From assembly GCA_013349405.1 (NCBI GenBank), contig DUZS01000002.1, forward strand, positions 179,926-243,925: a stretch of DNA of 64,000 nucleotides, read 5' to 3'. The notes below the pieces were generated by a model. The model was given only the letters and a program-made list of their open reading frames with translations, searched no databases and was not told where the DNA came from. Source of the DNA: Desulfuromonadales bacterium. GTDB lineage: Bacteria; Desulfobacterota; Desulfuromonadia; Geobacterales; Pseudopelobacteraceae. The position numbers and the translations under genes were made by a program. Shown in pieces: positions 23,435-32,647 of this stretch (positions are counted from its first letter, which is position 1; every line of letters starts with the position of its first letter).

Positions 23435-25651
23435 TTATCCGGCAGGTAACTCAACAACAAAAATCGCTCCGTTCGGCACATTGTCACGAATCCGCACAAA
23501 ACCTCCATGGTCGGCAACAACACTGCTCACAATAGCCAGGCCAAGCCCGGTGCCGCTCTTTTTTGTGGAAAAATAGGGTTCAAACAACCGTGGCTTATCT
23601 TCAGGAGCAATACCCGGACCATCATCAGCTATACTGACAACCGCCATTTTCAACACATCATCAAAGTATGTCGACACCGTGACTGTTCCATGACCATCCA
23701 TTGCTGCAACGGCATTTTCCAGGATATTGATCAGCACCCGTTTGATCTGGTCGCGATCAATCATCAACTGCGGCATTCTGGCATCCATTGAAACAGCAAA
23801 CGTCACACTGCGGTGTGCTTCCTGATAGAGTGTTAACGCCTCGCGAAGCAGTGCATTGATATCGTTTGGCTCGGGCTGGATAGCGGGCATGCGGGCAAAA
23901 TTTGAAAATTCGTTCACCAGATTTTTAAGATCTTCAACAGATTTTATAATCATCTCGGTGCATTCATCGAACACCTTCTCGTCGTCACTAAAGCGCGCCA
24001 GATACCGTTTTCTGAGGCGTTGCGCAGAAAGCTGGATCGGGGTCAGCGGATTCTTGATTTCATGGGCAATCCTGCGCGCAACCTCTCGCCAGGCAGCCAT
24101 GCGTTGAGCCCGCATCATCTGGGTCAGGTCATCGAGTACGGCTACAATTCCGAGCACTTCTCCGTTTCCGGCACGCAAAATAGTCAAGTGGAGTTGTAAC
24201 GCCATGCGGGAACCACGCATATCGAGAAACACCTGTTTGCTGATGGCCCCCTGCTTCGACTGCAAAAGCTCTCTGATCGATTCCGAGGCTATTTCAAGGT
24301 GTTTATCCATAATTATGTCACGATAATTTTTCCCGAGAACTTTTTCCGCATGTAACCCGAGTAAACGCTCGGCAGAGGTATTCAGTGTGCGCACCATGCC
24401 TTCGTTATCAATCGAGATAACACCCGCCGCAATGTTGCGTAAGACAATCTCCATATACTGCTGACGGCGCTCTATTTCCTGGTTACTGCGGAGAAGCTCC
24501 TGATTGGATACATTCAGTGCGTGCTGTTTTGTGCGCAGATCATCCGTCATACGGTTGAATGACTGCACCAGCATGCCGATTTCATCTGCAGAATACGATT
24601 CAATCCGGACATCAAGATTGCCATCTGTAACGGCATGTGTGGCATCAACGAGCTCCTGAATCGGTCTGGTCATGCTATTTGCGAGATAGACTCCCATCCA
24701 GTATGCAAAGAAGACAATGACCATCGCGATCAGAAACAGGGTAAGAATATAACCGGTCCTGATCGGATTTTTCAGAATCTGGAGCTGCCGGAATTCATGA
24801 TACGACGCGGTAATCTCCTTCATTTTGCTCACCAGCGAATAAGGGACGTAATAATTGACGACAACAACTCCAACGATGTCCGACTCGTTCCAGGTTGAAC
24901 GTATCGGCACAATGCCCCTGATCAAATCGGCCTTGCCGGCCTGATTTACCCTGGTGAGCTCTTCACCAGCCAGCCCGCGTTTGATATCTTCTGAAGAGGG
25001 ATTGGTGAATTCGCCCTTTGGGACCGCCGGATTTGAAGCCCTGACCAACTCCTCTCGCTGGGCGGAATACACTTCAACAATGCCGAGATTATATTCGCTC
25101 TGCTTCTGATGGATAAGCCGCTTGAGCTGCGGCAGATTCGCATCGTTCAGCAGTTTTTGATCTTTAATAAAGGCACTGATCTGTTTCCCGTAATAGAGCG
25201 AATTTTCCGCAGAATTTTTGTAATACGTCTGGGCGACTTCAAGGGATTCGCTCAAAGACGTTTCAACCTGGGTGTTAAACCAGTTATGCACAGTATTGTT
25301 GATAAAACCTGCGGCGGCAAAAAAGAGGAGGAGTGTCGGAACGAGCGAAAGAGCGACAAATGAAAGGACCAGCTTTGTGCGCAGTTTTTTTGCAAACGGA
25401 TTTGAGCGACTTTCTATAAACAGTTTTACAACATTACGACTGACGAGATACACGAGCAGGATAACCAGCAGAATGACAACATTGATGACCGCAAATATGG
25501 CTATATTGCTCCCCAGCTTGGCGCCGGTGCTTAACTGGGTCAGATTGATTTCAGCCTTGGTCAGAATAACAATCAATATAACCGCAAGAACAATTATGAT
25601 CGCTTCGCGCACTCTTTTTTTGCGCTCTTCCGATGAAACTCTATTATTCAT
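23435..25651 (-). CDS. NtrY-like membrane histidine kinase
   Basis: A 738-residue sensor kinase of the NtrY family. Several N-terminal TM helices (about 16-36, 53-75, 95-117) and a further one near 290-312 enclose an extracytoplasmic domain. HAMP, PAS (about 400-510), HisKA with RIAHEIKNPLTPIQLSAQR, and the ATPase domain ([34 protein letters not shown]) follow. ATG 25651 is preferred because AAGGAA precedes it; the longer frame runs over the divergent promoter region. The regulator gene follows after 15 bases, the standard NtrY-NtrX pairing. The family senses redox or nitrogen state; the signal here is unknown. Confidence 0.9.
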   Translation of the reverse strand: MNNRVSSEERKKRVREAIIIVLAVILIVILTKAEINLTQLSTGAKLGSNIAIFAVINVVILLVILLVYLVSRNVVKLFIESRSNPFAKKLRTKLVLSFVALSLVPTLLLFFAAAGFINNTVHNWFNTQVETSLSESLEVAQTYYKNSAENSLYYGKQISAFIKDQKLLNDANLPQLKRLIHQKQSEYNLGIVEVYSAQREELVRASNPAVPKGEFTNPSSEDIKRGLAGEELTRVNQAGKADLIRGIVPIRSTWNESDIVGVVVVNYYVPYSLVSKMKEITASYHEFRQLQILKNPIRTGYILTLFLIAMVIVFFAYWMGVYLANSMTRPIQELVDATHAVTDGNLDVRIESYSADEIGMLVQSFNRMTDDLRTKQHALNVSNQELLRSNQEIERRQQYMEIVLRNIAAGVISIDNEGMVRTLNTSAERLLGLHAEKVLGKNYRDIIMDKHLEIASESIRELLQSKQGAISKQVFLDMRGSRMALQLHLTILRAGNGEVLGIVAVLDDLTQMMRAQRMAAWREVARRIAHEIKNPLTPIQLSAQRLRKRYLARFSDDEKVFDECTEMIIKSVEDLKNLVNEFSNFARMPAIQPEPNDINALLREALTLYQEAHRSVTFAVSMDARMPQLMIDRDQIKRVLINILENAVAAMDGHGTVTVSTYFDDVLKMAVVSIADDGPGIAPEDKPRLFEPYFSTKKSGTGLGLAIVSSVVADHGGFVRIRDNVPNGAIFVVELPAG

Positions 25652-25729
25652 TAATCCCGAATTCCTTTCGTCAGACAGAGTTTTGATAGTATCATAGGAA
25701 AAATGAGTTGAAAACGTATTGTTGCATTT

Positions 25730-25758
25730 TTGCATCAATTGCCGGCTGATTTTATATA
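25730..25758 (+). promoter_or_regulatory. Candidate promoter of the YaaR-like gene
   Basis: TTGCAT (25730-25735) and TATATA (25753-25758) with a 17-base spacer lie about 42 bases before ATG 25800, in the gap between the divergent NtrY-like and YaaR-like genes. Confidence 0.35.
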
Positions 25759-25799
25759 TGATACTGTGCAACGCGATTATTTTGGAAAGGAGTCTGATT

Positions 25800-26246
25800 A
25801 TGCGCATTAACGACTCATCTTCACTGCGGGAACTTGATAAAAACAGGAAGAGCAGCTCTCCGGTGAATAAAATGATTCATTCGTTTTTTGCTGACGAATT
25901 GAGCCATCACGAAGAAAAGATACAGGTGCATCAGGACGATATCGAGACTCTCAGAAGTAACATTGAGAAGGCTGGAAATCTTCTGACGTCAGAACCGACT
26001 CTGGCGAACCTGAAAAGTTTTCGTGACCTTTTGAGTACGCTCGCAAAAAAGGTGAATGCGGAAGCATACCGGTTGGACAAATTAGGCGGAACGCAGCAGA
26101 ATCCCCGCTATCACGAAATAATTACGGTAATAAACCGTGAGGCCGACCAACTGTACAATCTTATTGTCAAAGAGAATAAAGATACCATGGCGATTACGGC
26201 CAGGATTATCGGCATCAAAGGGTTAGTGGTGGACCTTATTACCTGA
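25800..26246 (+). CDS. YaaR/DUF327 family protein
   Basis: A 148-residue, nearly all-helical protein. The arrangement fits DUF327 (YaaR): a variable N-terminus, a helix with DDIETLRSNIEKAGNLL, a PTLANLKSFRDLLSTLAKKV segment, and the C-terminal KENKDTMAITARIIGIKGL. Members are small cytoplasmic proteins of unknown role. ATG 25800 follows AAAGGAG by 8 bases. It is divergent from the NtrY-like kinase and 52 bases ahead of the TPR protein gene, so the two plus-strand genes are probably one operon. Confidence 0.75.
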   Translation: MRINDSSSLRELDKNRKSSSPVNKMIHSFFADELSHHEEKIQVHQDDIETLRSNIEKAGNLLTSEPTLANLKSFRDLLSTLAKKVNAEAYRLDKLGGTQQNPRYHEIITVINREADQLYNLIVKENKDTMAITARIIGIKGLVVDLIT

Positions 26247-26298
26247 TACCACCTGAGCAATTTTTTCTGAATCCAACTTGAATCGAAAGGAACGGCGC

Positions 26299-27099
26299 AT
26301 GAGTGATGCAGCATTGCATGCAACAGTACAAAAAGGCCTTGATCTCCTTGATCAGGGAAATATCAAACAGGCAGTTGCCATCTTTGAAGGCTATTGGCAG
26401 GGCAACCAAAGCCTTCCTGACAGCTGGTTCTACCTTGGCGATGCCCTGGCTGAAGACGGGCTCCTTGATGATGCCATCGCACGCTATCGTGAAGGGCTCA
26501 AACTGGCACCGGAAGACGCTGACGCCTTGACTACACTTGGAGATATGCTGCTTGAAGCGGGTAATCACAATGAGGCACTCGCCTGCTACAAAAAAGTTCT
26601 GCTCATTGACCCCGGGGATGCCGACGCCCTGGTCAGTATCGGTCTGGTACATAACAGTCAGGATCGGTGTGATGATGCCATCCGCGCTTTTCGGCAGGCA
26701 CTTGAACTTGAGCCGGACAATATTTTTGCGCTCAATGCTCTGGGAGACTCGCTCTACGGCCAGGGAGATGTTGACGGAGCGATCGCCGCTTTTACCAAAG
26801 GTGTGGAAATCGATCCCGCAGACCCGGCGGCGCATTTCAACCTGGGCGAACTCTACTATGATCTGGAGGAACTTGAGGAAGCCGAAGAGGAATGCCGTGA
26901 GGCGGTTCGGTGTGACCCTGCGTACAGCATGGCGTATCTGACACTGGGCGGCATCTGTATGGATCAGGATCGCACCGCAGATGCCATCGTGTTTTTTGAG
27001 AAATACCTGAAATATGAAAAATCTGTCCAGGCCGCCGACATGATTGCCGAGGTTAAAGCGGTTATTGAAGGACTTAAAGAAGAAGTAAAGGGGAAATGA
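26299..27099 (+). CDS. Tetratricopeptide-repeat protein
   Basis: A 266-residue protein made almost entirely of about seven TPR units with the usual spacing of 34 residues, for example NIFALNALGDSLYGQGDVDG and DPAAHFNLGELYYDLEELEE. There is no signal peptide, so it is cytoplasmic and probably a protein-interaction scaffold. The ATG at 26299 has AAAGGAA 7 bases upstream. Its stop overlaps the next start (ATGA at 27096), so translation with the TatD-radical SAM gene is probably coupled. The binding partner is not identifiable from sequence. Confidence 0.88.
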   Translation: MSDAALHATVQKGLDLLDQGNIKQAVAIFEGYWQGNQSLPDSWFYLGDALAEDGLLDDAIARYREGLKLAPEDADALTTLGDMLLEAGNHNEALACYKKVLLIDPGDADALVSIGLVHNSQDRCDDAIRAFRQALELEPDNIFALNALGDSLYGQGDVDGAIAAFTKGVEIDPADPAAHFNLGELYYDLEELEEAEEECREAVRCDPAYSMAYLTLGGICMDQDRTADAIVFFEKYLKYEKSVQAADMIAEVKAVIEGLKEEVKGK

Positions 27100-28484
27100 T
27101 GTCGCACCACAAGCCTGTCCTGATCGACTCCCATGCTCATATTTACTACCGGGACTATGCCGGTGATTTTACCGATATGTTGAAGCGCGCCGAGGATGCG
27201 GGCGTGGCCGCCATTCTGGTGGTCGGCACCGATATCGAGTCGAGCCGAGAATCGGTCGAACTTGCCGAAAAATATCCGCAGCTGTATGCATCTGTCGGGA
27301 TCCATCCCCATGACGCCGGCCGGGTTACCGCTGCCTGTTATGACGTCATCAGCTCTCTTGCCGTTTCCAGCGCCAGGGTAGTTGCCATCGGTGAAATAGG
27401 ACTCGACTTTTATCGTGACCGCTCGCCGCGCGACGCCCAGGAGCTTGTGTTTCGCCGTTTTTTACAGATGGCTGCCGCATTGAACAAGCCGGTTATCGTC
27501 CATGATCGCGATGCCCATGACCGCGTCATGACCATTCTGCGGGAAGAATCGGTGAGAAAGGGGGTGCTGCACTGCTTTTCGGGTGATGCCGCGATGGCCC
27601 TTGCAGCGACAGCGCTCGGTTTCTACATCTCGATTCCGGGAACAATCACCTACCCGGGTAATCAAAGCCTGCGTGACGTTGTGCAGAAAGTCAGTATCGA
27701 TCAGATGCTGGTCGAAACCGACTGTCCCTACCTCACCCCGGTCCCGCACCGTGGCAAACGCAACGAGCCAGCGTATGTGCGGCTTGCTGCGGAAAAAGTG
27801 GCTGAAATCAAGGGACTGTCCCTTGCAGATGTCGCCCGCGTTACCACCAAAAACAGCGGCGATCTTTTCGGAATCAACCTCTGGGATCAATCAGCAAAAA
27901 TTGCCTACAACATCAGGACCTCACTCTACCTCAATATCACCAACCGCTGCTCGAACCGCTGCACCTTCTGCCCGAAATTTGATGATTTTACGGTCAAGGG
28001 GCACAACCTGATGCTGCACAGTGAACCGTCGTATGAAGAAGTAATGGCGGCAATCGGTCAACCGGAAGGGATTGATGAGGTGGTATTCTGCGGCTACGGC
28101 GAACCGCTCATTCGCCTTGACCTGGTCAAGCAGGTGGCACGGGCATTGAAACAGCGCGGCTACTCTATTCGTATCAACACAGACGGACAGGCCAATCTGG
28201 TGCACGGGTACGATATTCTGCCGGAGCTGGCAGGCCTGGTTGACAGTATCTCGGTCAGCCTGAATGCTCCTGATGCAGCAACGTACCGGCAGCTCTGCAC
28301 CACCCCCTTCGGTGAATCCGGCTTTACGGCTGTCTGTGACTTTATCCGCGCGGCAGCGACACATATTCCTCAGGTAATCGCCACCGCCGTGACGATTCCG
28401 GGTATTGACATGGAGGCATGCAGGAATCTGGCAGAAAGGCTCGGGGCTGACTTCAGAGTGAGGGAGTATACCGAGGTAGGATAA
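27096..28484 (+). CDS. TatD-family metallohydrolase fused to a radical SAM domain
   Basis: A 462-residue fusion. Residues about 8-262 are a TatD-type metal-dependent DNase/hydrolase: DSHAHIYY, GIHPHDA, IGEIGLDFYR, VIVHDRDAH, LHCFSGD and VETDCPYLTP supply the metal ligands. Residues about 270-460 are a small radical SAM domain with CSNRCTFC (CxxxCxxC) and GYGEPLIR. The join is in frame and there is no interdomain stop. TatD is a 3'-5' exonuclease or deacylase-like enzyme; the radical SAM reaction is unknown. The ATG at 27096 overlaps the TPR stop; ATG 27099 is an equally good start given the AAGGGGAA site. Confidence 0.9.
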   Translation: MMSHHKPVLIDSHAHIYYRDYAGDFTDMLKRAEDAGVAAILVVGTDIESSRESVELAEKYPQLYASVGIHPHDAGRVTAACYDVISSLAVSSARVVAIGEIGLDFYRDRSPRDAQELVFRRFLQMAAALNKPVIVHDRDAHDRVMTILREESVRKGVLHCFSGDAAMALAATALGFYISIPGTITYPGNQSLRDVVQKVSIDQMLVETDCPYLTPVPHRGKRNEPAYVRLAAEKVAEIKGLSLADVARVTTKNSGDLFGINLWDQSAKIAYNIRTSLYLNITNRCSNRCTFCPKFDDFTVKGHNLMLHSEPSYEEVMAAIGQPEGIDEVVFCGYGEPLIRLDLVKQVARALKQRGYSIRINTDGQANLVHGYDILPELAGLVDSISVSLNAPDAATYRQLCTTPFGESGFTAVCDFIRAAATHIPQVIATAVTIPGIDMEACRNLAERLGADFRVREYTEVG

Positions 28485-28555
28485 CCGGTTTTGTCATCGC
28501 ACAGATGTCTCTGCCCCCACGCATATGTATACTCACGTTCCCCGGCAGATCAGAC

Positions 28556-29080
28556 TTATACCGAATTTTTCGGCCTTTGAGCCCATATTTTAATAATGTT
28601 TTCAGCGACCTGATCCGGAGTGGCGTCATTCGCATCAATGTCGTAATGAGCTGCAGCCAGGTACATCGGCGCTCTTCGTGCCATTACTTCTGCGATCTCT
28701 TCCACAAACGTCTTACCGGCAACCAGTGCCGGCCGGGACGAATCCCCCTGAATACGCGATGTGATCGATGCGACAGAGGCATGGAGCCAGAAAACCCGCG
28801 CGTTTGCACGCAGTACCGCAACATTTTCCTGACGCTCTATAACTCCGCCGCCGGTATCAATGATCAGACCGTCCTGCGCAGTCAACTCTTTGGTAAATTC
28901 CGACTCCAGGTCACGGAACTTCTGCCAGCCTGATTGTGCCACGATTTCAGGAATTGACATCTCTGCCCGTTGCGCAATTTCATTGTCCATACAGACATAG
29001 CGCATGCCAAGACGTTCTGCCAATAAAGCGCCAACCGTACTTTTACCCGTACCGCGATACCCGATTAACACCAGATTCAT
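28556..29080 (-). CDS. aroK: Shikimate kinase
   Basis: A 174-residue P-loop kinase. It has Walker A GYRGTGKST near the N-terminus, the shikimate-binding Asp in CMDNEIAQR, the FRDLESE motif and the GGGVI loop. It phosphorylates shikimate with ATP in the aromatic amino acid pathway. ATG 29080 gives the normal N-terminus and overlaps the aroE stop as ATGA, so the pair is co-translated. The longer upstream frame runs inside aroE and is not used. The gene converges on the TatD-radical SAM gene across a 71-base gap. Confidence 0.93.
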   Translation of the reverse strand: MNLVLIGYRGTGKSTVGALLAERLGMRYVCMDNEIAQRAEMSIPEIVAQSGWQKFRDLESEFTKELTAQDGLIIDTGGGVIERQENVAVLRANARVFWLHASVASITSRIQGDSSRPALVAGKTFVEEIAEVMARRAPMYLAAAHYDIDANDATPDQVAENIIKIWAQRPKNSV

Positions 29081-29943
29081 AATCCCAACTTTTCCATCAG
29101 TACCCGCCGCATCTCTTCGACCGGCGCCCCGACTCCCGTAAAATATTCGAATTGCAGCGCCGCCTGATTGATGAACATCTCGACGCCTGAAACCGCAATA
29201 AGTCCCCGTGCTTTTGCATCGCACAGCAGCTTTGTATCGATCGGGTTGTATACGACATCAAAGACCGCCTGTCCATCCCTAAAAAGTCCGGCGGGGATTA
29301 TGGAAACCCCTTCATGGGGATGCATCCCGATCGGTGTACAGTTGATGACAACATCCGCATACTTCATGACCGTGGCAATAGAGTCACTGTTTGAGACAAA
29401 AGATTCAATTTCGGCGGTGGTTCCCGACCTTAGATCGTCCGCCAGTCCCTGGAGCATCTGCTCGTCAATATCAAGGAGTGATACTTTGCGTACACCCCCC
29501 TTCTGAATCAGAGTAAACGCTATCGCTCGTGCAACCCCGCCTGCACCGACCAGAGCAACGCACTTATCATGCAATTCCACCCCAGCATCGACCAACGCCT
29601 TCAGTGCTCCAGGCCCATCAGTTCCCATACCGATCAGTTTACCGTTTTCGTTGACCACGGTGTTTATTGAGCCAATTGAGCGATCAAGGTCATTGATCTC
29701 ATCCATATACCGGATCACTTCGATTTTATGGGGAATGGTAACACTCATGCCGCGAAAGCCGGGCAGGGCTCGCATCCCCGCCATGGTATTTTTCAAATCC
29801 TCCACCTTGAAGGCAACGTAGACGAAATCCAGGTTAAGAAGATCGAGAGCGGCGTTATGTATCGCTGGTGACATGCTGTGACCAACAGGGTTGCCAATAA
29901 CCGCACAAATTCTGGTACTCGGAGTAATCATGGTATCTTTCAT
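29077..29943 (-). CDS. aroE: Shikimate dehydrogenase
   Basis: A 288-residue NADP-dependent oxidoreductase that reduces 3-dehydroshikimate to shikimate. The substrate-binding SMSPAIHN, the catalytic Lys in VTIPHK, the GTDGPG motif, the dinucleotide-binding VGAGGVARAIAF and the NPIDTKLL segment are all present, giving a full-length protein. ATG 29943 is preceded by GGGGGACAA. It forms an operon with aroK through a 4-base overlap. Confidence 0.94.
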   Translation of the reverse strand: MKDTMITPSTRICAVIGNPVGHSMSPAIHNAALDLLNLDFVYVAFKVEDLKNTMAGMRALPGFRGMSVTIPHKIEVIRYMDEINDLDRSIGSINTVVNENGKLIGMGTDGPGALKALVDAGVELHDKCVALVGAGGVARAIAFTLIQKGGVRKVSLLDIDEQMLQGLADDLRSGTTAEIESFVSNSDSIATVMKYADVVINCTPIGMHPHEGVSIIPAGLFRDGQAVFDVVYNPIDTKLLCDAKARGLIAVSGVEMFINQAALQFEYFTGVGAPVEEMRRVLMEKLGL

Positions 29944-29991
29944 TTGTCCCCCAAAGTGTAGAGTCGGCAGATTCTTAAGAATAAGTATGTA

Positions 29992-31254
29992 CTATTTCAT
30001 TAAAAGAGAGGCCGCATGGAGCAATAAGCCAATTACACCACCAACCAAAGTGCCGTTCATACGGATGAATTGCAGGTCGGAGCCGATGCTTAACTCAATT
30101 TCGGTGGCATATTCTTCGGTTTCCCATGTTTTTACCGTTTCCGCAATATGCCGGGCAATAGAGGTCCGTACCGCATCAGCATAGGTAATGACCAGTTTTT
30201 CCGCATATTGGTTGAATGACTCTTTTAATTCACGGTTATGTGCCAGAGTACTGCCGATACCAGAAAGCACTTCTACTATAGTTCCATGAATTTTTGCATG
30301 CGGCTGTTTCAAATCATTGCTCAACCAGCTTTTAAGATCGTTTCCAAGAGCACTCACGTATTCAGATATTAATGGGTTTTGCACCGCTTCATGTTTGAGG
30401 TTTTCTATTTTTTCCCGCAAGGCCGGGTCTGACCTTAATCTGCCGACCATGTCTGTCACGCTGGCATCAAATTTCTGCCTGAGGGTATGATCAGGGTCAC
30501 TGTTGACCTCCTGAATATACTCATTGATTTTTCGGGCAATTTTTTCGCCAGCGCCCTGCGAAAACTGTTCTCTGTTCTGAATAAAGACCGTAAGAAGCGG
30601 GTAGTCCTGTTTAATCATACTGTCTATGGAGAGTGCCAGACTGGTTTGAGCTTCGGGAGTTGCCAGCCAGACAGCAAAACGATGCAGAACTTCATCAAGA
30701 ACGTTCTGGTGACGGTTGTCATTTCTGAGTATTTCGAGGAGCGTTCCAGTTGCGGAGGAAAGATCAAAAGCAGCAATTCTCTCTTTTACGACTGAAGCCA
30801 TGATTTTTTGGACACGATCATCACTGATAAAGCCAAGGGAGTCTGAAAGTATCCTGGTTAGTCCGGTAGCGATGCTCTCAGCAGTAGTTCCGGTCAGCAG
30901 ATAAGAGGCAAGACGCTCCGCGGCCTTTTGTTCTCTCAACGTGCGTATCAAGGTTTCAGTATCAAGAAACTTATCGCGAATAAAATGGGCCAGGTTTCCG
31001 GCAATTGCATTCTTCTTGTTCTTGATGATTGCCGTATGTGGAATAGGAACACCCAGCGGGTGTTTGAAAAGTGCTACTACCGCAAACCAGTCGGCAAGGG
31101 CACCGACCATGGCAGCCTCAGCAAAAGCGGCAAGCCACTCCCATGCACCGGTTCCCTTTTGAATACGAGCGATAACAAAGAGTATCGCTGCTCCGATCAT
31201 TAACCCGGTGGCAATGGTTTTATTTCTTTTGAGGATTTGTTTTCTGCTATCCAC
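29992..31254 (-). CDS. DUF445 family membrane protein
   Basis: A 420-residue DUF445 (YjiN-like) protein. TM helices lie near the N-terminus (TIATGLMIGAAILFVIA, and AAMVGALADWFAVVALF with the family phrase ADWFAVVALFKHPLG) and one at the C-terminal end (LVGGVIGLLLHAASLL). The large middle part is helical and polar. The function of the family is not known. The start is GTG 31254 with GGAG about 8 bases upstream. It lies 48 bases upstream of aroE on the same strand and may be co-transcribed. Confidence 0.88.
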   Translation of the reverse strand: MDSRKQILKRNKTIATGLMIGAAILFVIARIQKGTGAWEWLAAFAEAAMVGALADWFAVVALFKHPLGVPIPHTAIIKNKKNAIAGNLAHFIRDKFLDTETLIRTLREQKAAERLASYLLTGTTAESIATGLTRILSDSLGFISDDRVQKIMASVVKERIAAFDLSSATGTLLEILRNDNRHQNVLDEVLHRFAVWLATPEAQTSLALSIDSMIKQDYPLLTVFIQNREQFSQGAGEKIARKINEYIQEVNSDPDHTLRQKFDASVTDMVGRLRSDPALREKIENLKHEAVQNPLISEYVSALGNDLKSWLSNDLKQPHAKIHGTIVEVLSGIGSTLAHNRELKESFNQYAEKLVITYADAVRTSIARHIAETVKTWETEEYATEIELSIGSDLQFIRMNGTLVGGVIGLLLHAASLLMK

Positions 31255-31367
31255 TCGTTAACTCCATGACTAATCTTTTAGATGCTCATTGTATCGGTAC
31301 GGTAAAAGAACAAGTGACTATCAGGCTACTGACCAATTACTGCACAATCGGAAAAAATATGAAAATA

Positions 31368-31391
31368 GGGGTTAGCTTGACAGCTAACCCC
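31368..31391 (-). terminator. Terminator behind the HU gene
   Basis: GGGGTTAGC pairs with GCTAACCCC around a 6-base loop. On the minus strand it is followed by TATTTTCATATTTTTT. It lies 70 bases after the HU stop codon; the rest of the gap to 31254 shows no other signal. Confidence 0.7.
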
Positions 31392-31461
31392 TTGAGTTCG
31401 TTGGAGCTGGAAACATCTCACGACGTGGCTATTTTAATGTATGGATCTGTTGCTTGTGCAA

Positions 31462-31734
31462 TTAAGCGATGTGGTCTCGCAATCCCTTGCCAGGCCTAAA
31501 CTTAGGGACCCTCGACGCTTTGATTTGCATTTTTTCTCCGGTACTGGGATTACGACCATCTCTCGCAGCACGTTCAGTTACTTCGAATGAACCAAATCCA
31601 GTAAAGACCACTTTGTCACCGGCTTTCAACGTTTCTGATATTGTCTCCAAAAAGGCATTGACCGCCTTCTCTGCATCCACTTTTTTCAGTTCAGCTTTCC
31701 CGGCTACCATTGCCACAAATTCAGCTTTTGTCAT
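31462..31734 (-). CDS. HU family DNA-binding protein
   Basis: A 90-residue histone-like protein. It has the N-terminal helices (MTKAEFVAMVAGKAELKK), the conserved TGFGSFEV, the RNPSTGEKMQIKA beta arm and KFRPGKGLRD. HU dimers bend and compact DNA without strict sequence preference. GGGAGA precedes ATG 31734. It is a single gene with its own terminator downstream. Confidence 0.96.
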   Translation of the reverse strand: MTKAEFVAMVAGKAELKKVDAEKAVNAFLETISETLKAGDKVVFTGFGSFEVTERAARDGRNPSTGEKMQIKASRVPKFRPGKGLRDHIA

Positions 31735-31840
31735 GATCTCTCCCTGTTTTTATAAAAAATAATATTCCCGAAAACATACGGGCAGGTTGTTCGACAGATA
31801 CCCAACCGTATCCCAAGTCTCGGAACCTACCTCTAAAATG

Positions 31841-31873
31841 AAGAGAACCCCTTTATCTTCAAGGGGTTCTCTT
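31841..31873 (-). terminator. Terminator behind tRNA-Leu
   Basis: AAGAGAACCCCTT pairs perfectly with AAGGGGTTCTCTT (13 bp) around a 7-base loop, five bases after the tRNA 3' end. Only a short ATTTTA tract follows on the minus strand. Confidence 0.7.
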
Positions 31874-31877
31874 TAAC

Positions 31878-31964
31878 TGGTGCGGTGGAATGGAATCGAA
31901 CCATCACGGAGTTGCCCCCGCCAGCCCCTCAAGCTGGTGCGTCTACCAGTTCCGCCACCACCGC
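31878..31964 (-). tRNA. tRNA-Leu (anticodon GAG)
   Basis: An 87-base tRNA with long variable arm, as expected for leucine. Acceptor GCGGTGG pairs with CCACCGC, followed by discriminator A and an encoded CCA. The D arm is GCGGAACTGGTAGACGC, the anticodon stem CCAGC/GCTGG encloses loop TTGAGGG with anticodon GAG (reads CUU/CUC), and the T arm holds GGTTCGATTCC. It is just downstream of secG, a common pairing. Confidence 0.96.
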
Positions 31965-32084
31965 AAGCAGAGCGCGCGCATTTTCTGAGCACGCCTAAAT
32001 AGTTTTGAGAAAACTTTTTACTGATCCCGATTCAAACAAGGCGCATTTTTTAACACAGCCGCCCTGTTTAATCAAGTGAAAATA

Positions 32085-32459
32085 TTATTTTTTTTGTGCC
32101 GGTGCTGCCGGTGCAGGTACCGGTGCTGCCGGTGCAGGTGCCGGTGTTGCAGGTGCTGCGGCGGGTGCTGCCGCAGGTGCTGCGACTGGCGCCGCTTTCC
32201 CTTTTCCGGACATGATGGAAGAAGATGACGGTTGACCGGAAACGTACGCCAATGTCAACGACGTTAACATAAAAACAACGGCCGCGCTGGTAGTCAATTT
32301 ACTCAGAAAAGACGTCCCCCCCCCTGCACCAAAGACTGACTGACTGCCGCCACTGCCGAATGATGCCCCCATTTCGGCACCTTTACCGGACTGCAGCAAA
32401 ACGACAGCAATCAAAAACAGACTGACGAGTACATGTAAAATTGTAAGAGCTATTATCAT
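32085..32459 (-). CDS. secG: SecG preprotein translocase subunit with Ala/Pro-rich tail
   Basis: A 124-residue SecG. The core (1-75) has two TM helices: ILHVLVSLFLIAVVLLQSGK with the SecG phrase QSGKGAEMGASFG, and a second helix (KLTTSAAVVFMLTSLTLAYV). The last 35 residues are an Ala/Pro low-complexity tail (repeats of APAA and PAPAAP) encoded by imperfect GGTGC-type DNA repeats at about 32098-32180. SecG assists SecYEG cycling. The tail is longer than usual and could vary in length between strains. Confidence 0.93.
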   Translation of the reverse strand: MIIALTILHVLVSLFLIAVVLLQSGKGAEMGASFGSGGSQSVFGAGGGTSFLSKLTTSAAVVFMLTSLTLAYVSGQPSSSSIMSGKGKAAPVAAPAAAPAAAPATPAPAPAAPVPAPAAPAQKK

Positions 32460-32647
32460 ACCTGATCCCCTGGAAGCGTTTTAAAGAGAAAGCTTATAGC
32501 ATAGTATTTTGCCTTCTGTAAAGTTCTAAGTGAAAAGATGGTGGGCCGATGCATATATTCTTAATTTATCCTTGACCTTTGACCAATTACCCTGTTTTTA
32601 TACTTTTCAATCGTACTCAGGACACTCTGCAAAGGATATAACAGGAT

